A DNA stretch of 64,000 bases from NCBI RefSeq assembly GCF_000374365.1, contig NZ_KB894121.1, forward strand, positions 1-64,000, given 5' to 3'. Origin of the DNA: Bacteroides gallinarum DSM 18171 = JCM 13658. GTDB lineage: Bacteria > Bacteroidota > Bacteroidia > Bacteroidales > Bacteroidaceae. Positions 1 to 9,330 of this stretch are shown one piece after another. Numbering within the stretch: the stretch's first letter is position 1; every line of letters starts with the position of its first letter. The notes below the pieces were generated by a model. It ran no database searches. It saw only the letters and a list, made by a program, of their open reading frames with translations, and was not told the DNA's origin. The translations under genes and the position numbers were made by a program.

Positions 1-254
1 CCCTCGTCTTTCAAAATCCACCGGCGACGGCGGATATTCAGGAAAAGATGCTTGCCACGGACGGGGAAGTCCTGAACCACCACAGGAGCGTAGAAGCCTT
101 TGCTTTCCACTTTGACATTCGAATACTCACCGGGAAGCTCATTTTTCTCTTCCAGGTAAATCACGATTTCACTACTGCTTTCCTTTACATCGGAAATGTT
201 GAAATAATCCAAGGTCCCTTCGGGAAGAAGGAGACGGTAACCGTTAGCTTCCAT
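1..254 (-). CDS. Transposase N-terminal region protein (ISAon1-type), partial
   Basis: The reverse strand reads from an ATG at 254 through 84 open codons to the window edge, so the 3' end is missing. The product starts MEANGYRLLLPEG and contains FPVRGKHLFLNIRRRRW. From memory this matches the short first reading frame of ISAon1/ISL3-like elements in Bacteroidales, which carries a DNA-binding part and is followed by a separate catalytic frame. The catalytic frame would lie outside the window to the left. The terminal inverted repeat of the element was not located with confidence. Family name from recall; openness of the frame is directly visible. Confidence 0.75.
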   Translation of the reverse strand, partial: MEANGYRLLLPEGTLDYFNISDVKESSSEIVIYLEEKNELPGEYSNVKVESKGFYAPVVVQDFPVRGKHLFLNIRRRRWILKDE

Positions 255-321
255 TATTACTGTGCTGTTGTTGCAGGCAAAGATAAGATTTTATCAGATA
301 TACTCCTCAGATTTTTACGTT

Positions 322-492
322 GACCCTTTAAATCTGTCTTGACGACTGGCATAGCCTGAGTGCACGACAGTGTAATTCTTGAAAAATCTTTGCCTTACCT
401 GAAACTACGGTTCGCTTTGTCGGATTTTATCCGGTTTATGGTATAGGGCATAGAGTATGATAAGAGGGTTCCTACACGGTTTGTTTCAGTAG
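322..492. repeat. Direct repeat copy A (~170 bp)
   Basis: This block beginning GACCCTTTAAATCTGT is nearly identical to 652-819. Both copies include CGGTTCGCTTTGTCGGATTT and a shared GGGTTCCTACA segment. It lies just outside the transposase start and has no convincing gene. It may be a duplicated flank of the insertion element or a small dispersed repeat. Confidence 0.85.
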
Positions 493-651
493 CTGCTCTT
501 GCCTGTGGGATGTTGTTACGTTGCAGTCTGTTCCTTTCTTGTATATGAGGAACAACAGGGACAAACTCGCTGTTGGGGTTATAGGGAACTGTGTGGTATT
601 ACGGTTTCAGTGTTGTTCATTTTATCTTCTTTTGTATGTCTTGTGGGGACA

Positions 652-819
652 GACCTTTAAATCTGTATTGATGACCGGCATAGCCTGAGTGCACGACAGT
701 GTAATTCTTGAAAATCTTATCTTTGCCTGAAACTACGGTTCGCTTTGTCGGATTTTATCCGGTTTATGGTATAGGGCATAGAGCATGGCGGGAGGGTTCC
801 TACATGGTTTGTTTCCGTA
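652..819. repeat. Direct repeat copy B (~170 bp)
   Basis: Second copy of the block at 322-492, in the same orientation and offset by about 330 bp, with scattered substitutions and small indels. The DNA between the copies (493-651) and after copy B up to the V-ATPase promoter shows no supported gene; it is T-rich on the plus strand. Confidence 0.85.
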
Positions 820-1032
820 ATGCTTTTTTATCTTTGAGCTGCTTCTTTTCACACAGTAGTTTCCTATACGGTTTCTTTTTGCATAATTGATTTTGTTTCT
901 GTGTCATTTTTTGCACAGTTTCCATGCTCTTATATTACGCTTTCTTTTGTAACATCATCTTGTTATTTTTCAAGAGAAAGTGGTGAAAAATGATATTTTT
1001 TTAGAAAATAGGCTACTTTTATTTCATTCTTC

Positions 1033-1065
1033 TTGTCTAATATCAAATGCTTTTTCGTAATTTTG
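1033..1065 (+). promoter_or_regulatory. Probable promoter of the V-ATPase operon
   Basis: TAATTTTG at 1058-1065 fits the Bacteroides -7 consensus TAnnTTTG, with a TTG at about 1033-1035 in the -33 position. Transcription would start near 1072, giving a leader of about 68 nt before the first gene at 1140. Confidence 0.6.
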
Positions 1066-1139
1066 GCGTGAATCTAATAAGGACGGAAAAAATCATGCAA
1101 TTAATATTGTAATAAATCATATAATAACTCCTGTAAAAT

Positions 1140-1730
1140 ATGGAAAACAAGATTCAAGAGTTGACCGATAAGATTTATCGTGAAGGGGTGGAAAAAGGTA
1201 ATGAAGAAGCCCAAAAACTTATCGTAAAAGCTCAGGAAGAGGCCAAGAAAATTGTAGAGGATGCTCAGAAAGAGGCGGATTCTATTGTGGCTACTGCTCG
1301 TAAATCTGCTGATGAGTTGGCAGAAAACACTAAGTCAGAGTTAAAACTGTTTGCAGGTCAGGCAGTAAATGCCTTGAAATCTGAGGTTGCTACTTTGGTA
1401 ACGGATAAGATTGTGAATGCCGATGTGAAAGTATTTGCTGTAAACAAAGATTTCCTCAATGCTTTTATTGTGGCGTTAGCGTCCAAATGGAGTGTAAACG
1501 AACCTATCGTAATTTCTACATCGGATGCGGAGAATTTGAAGAAATACTTTGCTGCCCAGGCAAAAGAGTTGTTGGATAAGGGGGTGAAGATTGAACAGGT
1601 GAATGGCATCAAAACACTCTTTTCTGTTTCGCCGGCTGACGGTTCTTATAAAGTGAACTTCGGTGAAGAAGAATTTATGAATTACTTCAAAGAATTCCTG
1701 CGTCCGCAATTAGTGGAAATGTTGTTTTAA
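1140..1730 (+). CDS. atpE: V-type ATPase subunit E
   Basis: Peripheral stalk subunit of a bacterial V/A-type rotary ATPase, 196 aa. The first ~95 residues are a charged Lys/Glu/Ala-rich helix typical of the stalk coiled coil, followed by a compact C-terminal domain that caps the catalytic head. It is the first gene of the operon, 68 nt after the likely transcription start and 14 nt before the DUF2764 gene. No separate subunit G or H gene, the usual coiled-coil partner, is seen in the operon. Assignment rests on the helix pattern plus context. Confidence 0.85.
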   Translation: MENKIQELTDKIYREGVEKGNEEAQKLIVKAQEEAKKIVEDAQKEADSIVATARKSADELAENTKSELKLFAGQAVNALKSEVATLVTDKIVNADVKVFAVNKDFLNAFIVALASKWSVNEPIVISTSDAENLKKYFAAQAKELLDKGVKIEQVNGIKTLFSVSPADGSYKVNFGEEEFMNYFKEFLRPQLVEMLF

Positions 1731-1744
1731 ATCCCCACAGGATT

Positions 1745-2584
1745 ATGAGTAAATATTATTACTTGGTAGCCGGTTTGCCCGAACTCACCTTAGAGGATAG
1801 CAAATTGAGCTATACGGTAGCCGATTTCAAGACGGAACTGTATCCGGCTTTGTCTAAGGAAGATAGAAAGTTGATAGACTTATTTTATCTTCAATTTGAC
1901 AATGCGAATGTCTTGAAATTATTGAAGGATAAGGATGCTGCTGTCGATTCACGGGGAAATTATTCGGCAGAGGAGCTGGCTGAGTATATTTCATTGCTGA
2001 AAGAAGGCGGTGAGGTATCCGACTGTATATTCCCGTCTTACCTGTCTACTTTTATTTCCGAATACTTCAATTTGTCCGCTGAAGATGATTTTTTGTATGA
2101 AGACCGTCTGGCAGCACTTTATTATGCCTATGCCATGAAATGCAAAAATAAGTTTGTATCTGCATGGTTCGGCTTTAATCTTATTATTAATAATGTATTG
2201 GTTGCATTGACGGCACGGAAGTTTAAAATGGATGTGGCTCCACTGATAGTAGGAGATACAGAAATTTGTGAAGCCTTGCGTACATCCGGTGCCCGTGATT
2301 TCGGATTGAGCGGTGAAGTGGAGTGGCTGGACCAACTGGTGAAAATCAGTGAAACGGAAGAACTGGTGGAACGGGAAAAGAAGATAGACCAGTTACGGTG
2401 GAATTGGATGGAGGAGATGACCTTTTTCGACTATTTCACGGTAGAGCGCCTTTTTGTCTTCTTGCTACAGCTTGAGATGATAGAGCGTTGGATTTCATTG
2501 GATAAAGAAAAGGGTAGCCAGTTGTTCCGCAGTATTATTGCTGCGTTGAAAGACGAAGTGCAGATACCCGCAGAATTCAGATAA
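1745..2584 (+). CDS. DUF2764 protein of the V-ATPase operon (possible subunit C equivalent)
   Basis: A 279 aa, largely helical protein starting MSKYYYLVAGLPEL. This opening and the gene order (between E and A) fit the DUF2764 family found in Bacteroidetes V-ATPase operons. In A/V-type operons the position after E is normally held by subunit C, the central-axis adaptor that joins the rotor to the membrane ring. No other subunit C candidate is present, so a C-like role is a reasonable inference but is not shown by any motif. It is followed by atpA after an 18 nt gap. Confidence 0.8.
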   Translation: MSKYYYLVAGLPELTLEDSKLSYTVADFKTELYPALSKEDRKLIDLFYLQFDNANVLKLLKDKDAAVDSRGNYSAEELAEYISLLKEGGEVSDCIFPSYLSTFISEYFNLSAEDDFLYEDRLAALYYAYAMKCKNKFVSAWFGFNLIINNVLVALTARKFKMDVAPLIVGDTEICEALRTSGARDFGLSGEVEWLDQLVKISETEELVEREKKIDQLRWNWMEEMTFFDYFTVERLFVFLLQLEMIERWISLDKEKGSQLFRSIIAALKDEVQIPAEFR

Positions 2585-2602
2585 AATAAATTACATAATT
2601 AT

Positions 2603-4357
2603 ATGGCAACAAAAGGAACTGTTAGTGGCGTAATAGCCAACATGGTAACCCTCGTCGTTGACGGCCCTGTGGCACAGAACGAGATTTGTTATATCTCGAC
2701 CGGAGGAGACAGGTTAATGGCGGAGGTTATTAAGGTGGTAGGTACCCAGGTTTACGTACAGGTGTTTGAAAGCACCCGTGGGCTGAAAGTAGGAGCCGAA
2801 GCCGAGTTTACCGGACACATGCTTGAAGTGACATTGGGACCCGGTATGCTTTCTAAGAACTATGACGGTCTGCAAAACGACCTTGATAAAATGGACGGTG
2901 TCTTCCTGAAACGCGGACAATATACGTATCCGCTGGATAAAGAAAGGAAATGGCATTTCGTACCTTTGGCAAAAGCCGGCGACCGAGTGGAAGCTGCTGC
3001 GTGGCTGGGACAAGTGGATGAAAACTTCCAGCCGTTGAAAATCATGGTTCCTTTCGAACAGAAAGGCATATGTACCGTGAAGTCAATCGCAGAGGAAGGT
3101 GATTACGGCATTGAAGATACGATTGCCGTCCTGACTGACGGAGAAGGTAATGATATTAAGGTGAATATGATTCAGAAATGGCCTGTGAAACGTGCCATGA
3201 CGAACTATAAGGAAAAACCGCGTCCTTTCAAATTGCTGGAAACCGGTGTACGGGTAATCGATACCGTCAATCCGATTGTGGAAGGTGGTACGGGATTTAT
3301 CCCCGGTCCGTTCGGTACAGGTAAAACGGTGCTTCAACATGCTATCTCCAAGCAGGCGGAAGCCGATATCGTAATTATTGCCGCCTGCGGTGAGCGTGCC
3401 AACGAGGTTGTGGAAATCTTTACGGAGTTCCCCGAACTGGTTGACCCGCATACGGGACGTAAACTAATGGAACGTACCATTATTATCGCCAATACCTCTA
3501 ACATGCCGGTAGCTGCCCGCGAAGCGTCCGTGTACACAGCTATGACAATTGCGGAATACTACCGTAGTATGGGGTTGAAGGTGTTGCTGATGGCCGACTC
3601 CACTTCCCGTTGGGCTCAGGCATTGCGCGAGATGTCCAACCGTATGGAAGAGTTGCCCGGTCCTGATGCATTCCCCATGGACTTGTCTTCTATTATTTCC
3701 AATTTCTATGGCCGTGCCGGCTATGTGAAACTGAATAATGGCGAAACCGGTTCCATTACTTTTATCGGTACGGTGTCCCCTGCCGGCGGTAACTTGAAAG
3801 AGCCTGTAACGGAAAATACCAAGAAAGTAGCCCGCTGTTTCTACGCACTTGAGCAAGACCGTGCAGACAAGAAACGTTATCCTGCCGTAAATCCTATTGA
3901 CTCGTATTCCAAATACATTGAATATCCAGAATTCGAGGACTATATATCCAAACGTATCAACGGTGAATGGATTGGTAAGGTAAATGAGGTTAAAACCCGC
4001 TTACAGCGTGGTAAGGAAATTGCGGAACAAATCAATATCCTGGGCGATGACGGCGTACCCGTAGAATATCACGTAATCTTCTGGAAATCTGAATTGATTG
4101 ACTTCGTAATCCTGCAACAAGATGCCTTCGATGAGATTGATGCCGTAACCCCTATGGAGCGTCAGGAAGAAATCCTGAACATGGTAATCGACATCTGCCA
4201 TACGGAATTTGAGTTCGACAACTTCAACGAGGTAATGGATTATTTCAAGAAGATGATTAATATCTGCAAGCAGATGAACTATTCGAAATTCAAATCGGAA
4301 GAATACGACAAGTTCTACAAACAGTTGCAGGAGTTGGTGGCAGAACGCAAAGTCTAA
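2603..4357 (+). CDS. atpA: V-type ATPase catalytic subunit A
   Basis: Catalytic nucleotide-binding subunit, 584 aa, the usual length. The Walker A sequence GPFGTGKT lies near residues 234-241, preceded by the long non-homologous insert typical of V-type A subunits, and is followed by GERANEVVE with the catalytic glutamate. ADSTSRWAQALREMS is the conserved Walker B and downstream region. It would form the A3B3 head with the B subunit encoded 143 nt downstream. The gap to atpB holds a large inverted repeat described separately. Confidence 0.97.
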   Translation: MATKGTVSGVIANMVTLVVDGPVAQNEICYISTGGDRLMAEVIKVVGTQVYVQVFESTRGLKVGAEAEFTGHMLEVTLGPGMLSKNYDGLQNDLDKMDGVFLKRGQYTYPLDKERKWHFVPLAKAGDRVEAAAWLGQVDENFQPLKIMVPFEQKGICTVKSIAEEGDYGIEDTIAVLTDGEGNDIKVNMIQKWPVKRAMTNYKEKPRPFKLLETGVRVIDTVNPIVEGGTGFIPGPFGTGKTVLQHAISKQAEADIVIIAACGERANEVVEIFTEFPELVDPHTGRKLMERTIIIANTSNMPVAAREASVYTAMTIAEYYRSMGLKVLLMADSTSRWAQALREMSNRMEELPGPDAFPMDLSSIISNFYGRAGYVKLNNGETGSITFIGTVSPAGGNLKEPVTENTKKVARCFYALEQDRADKKRYPAVNPIDSYSKYIEYPEFEDYISKRINGEWIGKVNEVKTRLQRGKEIAEQINILGDDGVPVEYHVIFWKSELIDFVILQQDAFDEIDAVTPMERQEEILNMVIDICHTEFEFDNFNEVMDYFKKMINICKQMNYSKFKSEEYDKFYKQLQELVAERKV

Positions 4358-4372
4358 GAGGATATACTATTG

Positions 4373-4500
4373 TACTATTTACAATTTACTATTTTATCTT
4401 GCGGATGCAAGTACATGAAGTGAAGTTGTAGATAGAAAATAGTAAAACCCAAGCGGAGATTAAATTGTAAATAGTAAATTGTCAAATAGTAAATAAGTAA
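4373..4500. repeat. AT-rich inverted repeat in the atpA-atpB gap
   Basis: The left arm at 4373-4399 (TACTATTTACAATTTACTAT and onward) pairs with sequence at about 4430-4477, where the complementary arm is interrupted by an extra ~15-20 nt. The last ~25 nt before the atpB ATG read GTCAAATAGTAAATAAGTAA. Almost the same word occurs directly before the purF-like ATG at 22753. It could fold in the mRNA between atpA and atpB. Confidence 0.7.
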
Positions 4501-5829
4501 ATGGCAACAAAAGCATTTCAAAAGATATATACCAAGATTACTCAGATTACGAAAGCCACGTGTTCGCTGAAGGCTACGGGGGTAGGGTATGATGAGTTGG
4601 CAACCGTAAACGGCAAGCTGGCCCAGGTGGTTAAGATTGCCGGTGACGATGTGACTTTGCAAGTTTTCGAGGGTACAGAAGGTATTCCTACTAATGCAGA
4701 AGTCGTGTTCTTGGGCAAGGCTCCTACGATTAAAGTGAGCGAACAGCTTGCCGGACGTTTCTTCAACGCCTTTGGCGACCCTATCGACGGTGGTCCGGCT
4801 ATTGAAGGACAAGAAGTGGAAATCGGCGGTCCGTCGGTAAATCCGGTGCGTCGTAAACAACCTTCCGAACTGATAGCGACCGGTATCGCAGGTATCGACC
4901 TGAACAATACGCTGGTGTCCGGACAGAAAATCCCATTCTTCGCCGACCCCGACCAGCCTTTCAACCAGGTTATGGCAAACGTAGCCTTGCGTGCGGAAAC
5001 AGACAAGATTATCCTCGGCGGTATGGGTATGACGAACGACGACTACCTGTACTTCAAGAATGTATTCTCCAATGCCGGTGCGCTCGACCGTATCGTCAGC
5101 TTTATGAATACAACCGAGAATCCGCCAGTGGAACGTCTGTTGATTCCGGATATGGCACTGACTGCCGCTGAATATTTCGCGGTGAATAATAATGAAAAGG
5201 TATTAGTGCTGTTAACGGATATGACCTCTTACGCCGATGCGCTGGCTATCGTATCCAACCGTATGGACCAGATTCCGTCCAAAGACTCCATGCCGGGTTC
5301 GCTCTATTCCGATTTGGCAAAGATTTACGAGAAAGCAGTGCAGTTCCCCAGTGGCGGTTCTATCACGATTATCGCCGTAACCACTTTGTCCGGCGGTGAT
5401 ATTACACATGCTGTACCTGATAATACGGGTTATATTACCGAAGGTCAGTTATTCCTCCGTCGCGATAGCGATATAGGTAAGGTTATCGTTGACCCGTTCC
5501 GTTCGTTGTCTCGTTTGAAACAGCTTGTTACCGGTAAGAAAACGCGTAAAGACCACCCGCAAGTGATGAATGCTGCCGTACGTTTGTATGCCGATGCCGC
5601 CAATGCCAAGACTAAACTTGAGAACGGTTTCGACCTGACGAACTACGATGAACGTACCCTTGCCTTTGCTAAAGATTACTCCAACCAACTATTGGCTATC
5701 GATGTAAACCTCGATACCACGGAGATGCTCGATGTAGCCTGGGGCTTGTTCGGTAAGTATTTCCGTCCGGAAGAAGTGAATATCAAGAAAGAGCTTGTGG
5801 ACGAATTTTGGCCTAAAGGAGATAACTGA
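4501..5829 (+). CDS. atpB: V-type ATPase non-catalytic subunit B
   Basis: Regulatory head subunit, 442 aa. It has the overall ATPase fold with GRFFNAFGDPIDGGP and LLTDMTSYADAL but no intact Walker A P-loop. This is expected for V-type B subunits, which sit at the non-catalytic interfaces of the A3B3 head. The ATG is preceded by the AT-rich repeat word rather than a clear ribosome binding site. A 26 nt gap separates it from the subunit D gene. Confidence 0.96.
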   Translation: MATKAFQKIYTKITQITKATCSLKATGVGYDELATVNGKLAQVVKIAGDDVTLQVFEGTEGIPTNAEVVFLGKAPTIKVSEQLAGRFFNAFGDPIDGGPAIEGQEVEIGGPSVNPVRRKQPSELIATGIAGIDLNNTLVSGQKIPFFADPDQPFNQVMANVALRAETDKIILGGMGMTNDDYLYFKNVFSNAGALDRIVSFMNTTENPPVERLLIPDMALTAAEYFAVNNNEKVLVLLTDMTSYADALAIVSNRMDQIPSKDSMPGSLYSDLAKIYEKAVQFPSGGSITIIAVTTLSGGDITHAVPDNTGYITEGQLFLRRDSDIGKVIVDPFRSLSRLKQLVTGKKTRKDHPQVMNAAVRLYADAANAKTKLENGFDLTNYDERTLAFAKDYSNQLLAIDVNLDTTEMLDVAWGLFGKYFRPEEVNIKKELVDEFWPKGDN

Positions 5830-5855
5830 ATCACTAATCATTAATTATTAACGAA

Positions 5856-6461
5856 GTGGCTATTAAGTTTCAATATAATAAAACGTCGCTCCAGCAGTTG
5901 GAAAAGCAACTGAAAGTACGTGTGCGAACGCTTCCTATCATTAAGAATAAGGAGAGTGCCCTACGTATGGAGGTGAAGCGCTGCAAGGCCGATGCTGCCG
6001 CGCTGGATGCGAGGTTGGAAAAGGAAATCCAAGCTTATGAAGCCATGTTCGCCCTTTGGAATGAGTTCGATGCCTCATTGATAAAGGTCAACGATGTTCA
6101 TCTTGGCGTGAAGAAAATTGCCGGAGTAAGAGTGCCGTTGCTCGAAAACGTAGATTTCGAGATACGCCCTTACAGTTTGTTCAATGCACCCAAATGGTAT
6201 GCAGACGGGCTGCACTTGCTCAAAGAGCTGGCACATACAGCCATTGAACGGGAATTTACCGTTGCCAAGCTGAACTTGTTGGAACATGCGCGCAAAAAGA
6301 CCACCCAAAAAGTGAACCTTTTTGAGAAAGTACAGATTCCGGGCTATCAGGATGCACTGCGTAAAATCAAACGGTTTATGGAAGACGAGGAAAACCTCTC
6401 CAAATCGTCGCAGAAAATCATGAAGTCCCACCAAGAGAAAAGGAAGGAGGCAGAAGCATGA
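5856..6461 (+). CDS. atpD: V-type ATPase central stalk subunit D
   Basis: Rotor shaft subunit of 201 aa, mostly long helices at both ends, as in NtpD/AtpD. The start is GTG at 5856, coding MAIKFQYNKTSLQQLEKQL; no nearby in-frame ATG gives a better N-terminus. Its stop overlaps the next start in an ATGA, implying translational coupling to subunit I. The usual partner subunit F, a small protein of about 100 aa, is not encoded anywhere in the operon. Confidence 0.92.
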   Translation: MAIKFQYNKTSLQQLEKQLKVRVRTLPIIKNKESALRMEVKRCKADAAALDARLEKEIQAYEAMFALWNEFDASLIKVNDVHLGVKKIAGVRVPLLENVDFEIRPYSLFNAPKWYADGLHLLKELAHTAIEREFTVAKLNLLEHARKKTTQKVNLFEKVQIPGYQDALRKIKRFMEDEENLSKSSQKIMKSHQEKRKEAEA

Positions 6462-8272
6462 TTACGAAAATGAAGAAGCTCACGTTCCTTGTATATCATA
6501 AGGAGTACGAAGCATTCCTGAACGGTGTGCGCGACCTCGGTGTAGTGCACATAGCCGAAAAGCAACAAGGCGTTGCCGACAATACGGAATTGCAGGATAG
6601 CATTCGCCTGTCCGGTCGCCTGCAAGCAACAGAGAAGATGTTGCAGGCGTTGAAACCTGCCAAGCAGGCGGTAGCAGAAACACCGGCTTCGGCTGCCCGC
6701 GGCATGGAAGTGCTGGACGAAGTAGACGGATTGCAAGCTGAAAAGAACAAGTTGCAACAACAGTTGCAGGCCTATCAGAAAGAGAAAGCAGCGTTGGAGC
6801 CCTGGGGCAATTTCGAACCGGAAAGCCTGTCGCGCCTGCACGATGCCGGACTGACAGTAGGTTTTTATAGCTGTTCGGAAGGTAACTACGACACTACATG
6901 GGAAGATACCTATAATGCAATGGTCGTTAGCCGTTTGTCCTCCCGCGTCTATTTTGTTACCGTAACCGGAAATGCAGAGGAGGTGGATTTGGATGCAGAG
7001 CAGGCAAAACTACCGCCTTATTCATTGGAACGCGTGCAAATCCTTTGCGACGAAACAGAACAGGCCTTGGCGGATAATGAGGAGAAGCTGAAAGTACTTG
7101 CCGAGAAAGAACTCCCTTCGTTGCATGCCGCTTTGAAAGAGGTGAATACCGACATGGAATTCTCTAAAGTAATGCTGAATACAGAATCTACGGCAGGAGA
7201 GAAGCTGATGTTGCTGCAAGGTTGGGCGCCGGTTTCCCAGGTCGGGAAGATTTCCGCATGGCTCGATGCGCAGCATGTATATTACGAGGTTTCCTCACCG
7301 GTTCCGGGCGACAACGTACCTATTCAGTTGAATAACAAAGGCTTCTTTGCATGGTTCGAGCCGATATGCAAGCTCTATATGCTGCCGAAGTACAACGAAC
7401 TGGACTTGACACCTTTCTTTGCACCTTTCTTTATGGTGTTCTTCGGCTTATGCCTGGGAGACTCCGGTTACGGATTGTTCCTGTTCCTGGGAGCAACCCT
7501 GTATCGCCTGTTTGCCAAGAATATCAGCGCAACGATGAAGCCCGTCCTCTCGTTGATACAAGTGCTGGCAGCATCCACCTTTTTCTGCGGATTGCTGACG
7601 GGCACGTTTTTCGGGGCGAATATCTACGATATAAACCTGCCGTTCTTCCAGAAGATGAAAGCAACCCTATTTATGGATAATAACGCAATGTTCCAGTTGT
7701 CGCTGATACTCGGCGTGATACAGATACTGTTCGGTATGGTGTTGAAAGCGGTGAACCAGAGCATTCAGTTCGGGTTCAAATATGCCGTGGCTACGATTGG
7801 CTGGATTATCCTGCTGATTTCCTGCGGAGTAGGAGCCCTATTACCGGAAATCATGCCGTTGGGCGGTACGGTGCATCTGTGCATCCTTGCTGTGGCGGCA
7901 GCCATGATATTCCTCTACAACAGTCCGGGCAAGAACATATTCCTTAATATCGGACTCGGTTTTTGGGATTCCTACAACATGGCTACGGGGCTGCTCGGCG
8001 ATGTGCTGTCGTATGTGCGCTTGTTTGCCCTCGGACTCTCGGGAGGTATCCTTGCAGGAGTGTTCAATAGCCTTGCAGTGGGCATGAGCCCTGATAATGT
8101 CATTGCCGGACCGATTGTAATGGTGCTGATATTCGTTATAGGCCATGCTATCAATATCTTTATGAATGTGCTCGGTGCAATGGTACATCCCATGCGTCTG
8201 ACCTTTGTAGAGTTCTTCAAGAATTCCGGATATGAAGGCGGAGGCAAGGAATACAAGCCGTTTAAGAATTAA
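6458..8272 (+). CDS. atpI: V-type ATPase membrane subunit I (subunit a homologue)
   Basis: Stator membrane subunit, 604 aa. About 310 soluble N-terminal residues rich in coiled coil are followed by about eight membrane segments. The conserved segment GDVLSYVRLFALGLSGG carries the essential arginine (about residue 520) that faces the ring carboxylate during ion translocation. Start ATG at 6458 overlaps the subunit D stop by 4 nt. A 96 nt gap leads to subunit K. Confidence 0.96.
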   Translation: MITKMKKLTFLVYHKEYEAFLNGVRDLGVVHIAEKQQGVADNTELQDSIRLSGRLQATEKMLQALKPAKQAVAETPASAARGMEVLDEVDGLQAEKNKLQQQLQAYQKEKAALEPWGNFEPESLSRLHDAGLTVGFYSCSEGNYDTTWEDTYNAMVVSRLSSRVYFVTVTGNAEEVDLDAEQAKLPPYSLERVQILCDETEQALADNEEKLKVLAEKELPSLHAALKEVNTDMEFSKVMLNTESTAGEKLMLLQGWAPVSQVGKISAWLDAQHVYYEVSSPVPGDNVPIQLNNKGFFAWFEPICKLYMLPKYNELDLTPFFAPFFMVFFGLCLGDSGYGLFLFLGATLYRLFAKNISATMKPVLSLIQVLAASTFFCGLLTGTFFGANIYDINLPFFQKMKATLFMDNNAMFQLSLILGVIQILFGMVLKAVNQSIQFGFKYAVATIGWIILLISCGVGALLPEIMPLGGTVHLCILAVAAAMIFLYNSPGKNIFLNIGLGFWDSYNMATGLLGDVLSYVRLFALGLSGGILAGVFNSLAVGMSPDNVIAGPIVMVLIFVIGHAINIFMNVLGAMVHPMRLTFVEFFKNSGYEGGGKEYKPFKN

Positions 8273-8353
8273 AAATTAAAAAATAAGAATTAAAGCTACG
8301 CGTGAATGGACGCAGGCTTCATCAAGAGAAACAAATAAAAATATAAACAATAA

Positions 8354-8833
<480 letters not shown>

Positions 8834-8854
8834 AGAATATCCGAAATGAAATAA

Positions 8855-8912
8855 GGGGGCAAAACTCATTTTTTAAGAAGATGAGCTTTTAATTTGAAAC
8901 CTGATAGCCCCC
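8855..8912 (+). terminator. Hairpin after the V-ATPase operon
   Basis: GGGGGC at 8855-8860 pairs with GCCCCC at 8907-8912, and AAAACTCAT (8861-8869) pairs with ATGAGCTTTT (8881-8890). The structure starts 22 nt after the atpK stop and fits an operon-end terminator, though the T-run is modest. Confidence 0.6.
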
Positions 8913-8923
8913 GGCAACGATAA

Positions 8924-9035
8924 AAAAGAACCGTATCATTACTCGAAAATGGAGTGAAGTGCACCCCAAAAGTTAGACACAAAACTTTTGGGGGTCACTT
9001 CAGTACTCGAAAATAGAGTCCGATACGGTTCTTTT
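8924..9035. repeat. 112 bp palindromic element with IS-like inner ends
   Basis: The outer arms AAAAGAACCGTATC (8924-8937) and its complement (9022-9035) enclose inner arms TGAAGTGCACCCCAAAAGTT (8955-8974) and a complement with small differences (8983-9002). Between outer and inner arms are direct repeats ACTCGAAAATGGAGT (8941-8955) and ACTCGAAAATAGAGT (9005-9019). The inner arms resemble IS3-family termini placed back to back with no transposase. It may be a miniature element or a bidirectional terminator. Confidence 0.7.
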
Positions 9036-9269
9036 ATGTTTGTTCGTTACAATCTGCAACTTTCTTGTATACCCCGTTTAGCTTTGATATACCCTCTTGG
9101 GATATTCAGTCCTTGTTTTTTTCTTACGCATCTTTTCTCTTCGGTATTTTTTTCGCCGGGGGGTTATTCTTCTTTATCCCGGTATTGGCGGGGCTTTCGT
9201 GGTTAACGATAACATTTATGCAAACGGTTGTTTATGCACATTTAATCAGTTTTTTCGATTAAAAGGCTA
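9036..9269. other. Gene-poor spacer before glycogen synthase
   Basis: T-rich spacer. It contains a 65-codon plus-strand frame (9065-9262) whose strongly hydrophobic translation is explained by the T-rich composition. No ribosome binding site or family match supports it as a gene. Confidence 0.4.
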
Positions 9270-9296
9270 TTTTTCAAAGAATAATATGTACTTTTG
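9270..9296 (+). promoter_or_regulatory. Probable promoter of the glycogen operon
   Basis: TACTTTTG at 9289-9296 matches TAnnTTTG, with a T-rich -33 region near 9270. The start site would be about 9303, some 28 nt before the ATG at 9331. Confidence 0.6.
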
Positions 9297-9330
9297 CAAC
9301 CGTAATTATGATAAAGAGATTATAACATAT

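Noticed and set aside
708..890. 60-codon plus-strand frame upstream of the V-ATPase operon
   Set aside because: It overlaps the duplicated non-coding block and has no ribosome binding site or family resemblance.
9065..9262. 65-codon hydrophobic frame before glycogen synthase
   Set aside because: T-rich DNA makes any frame hydrophobic; there is no promoter or ribosome binding site and no conserved pattern.
9097..9330. 78-codon N-terminal extension of glycogen synthase
   Set aside because: It crosses the TACTTTTG promoter, and the family N-terminus begins at the ATG at 9331.
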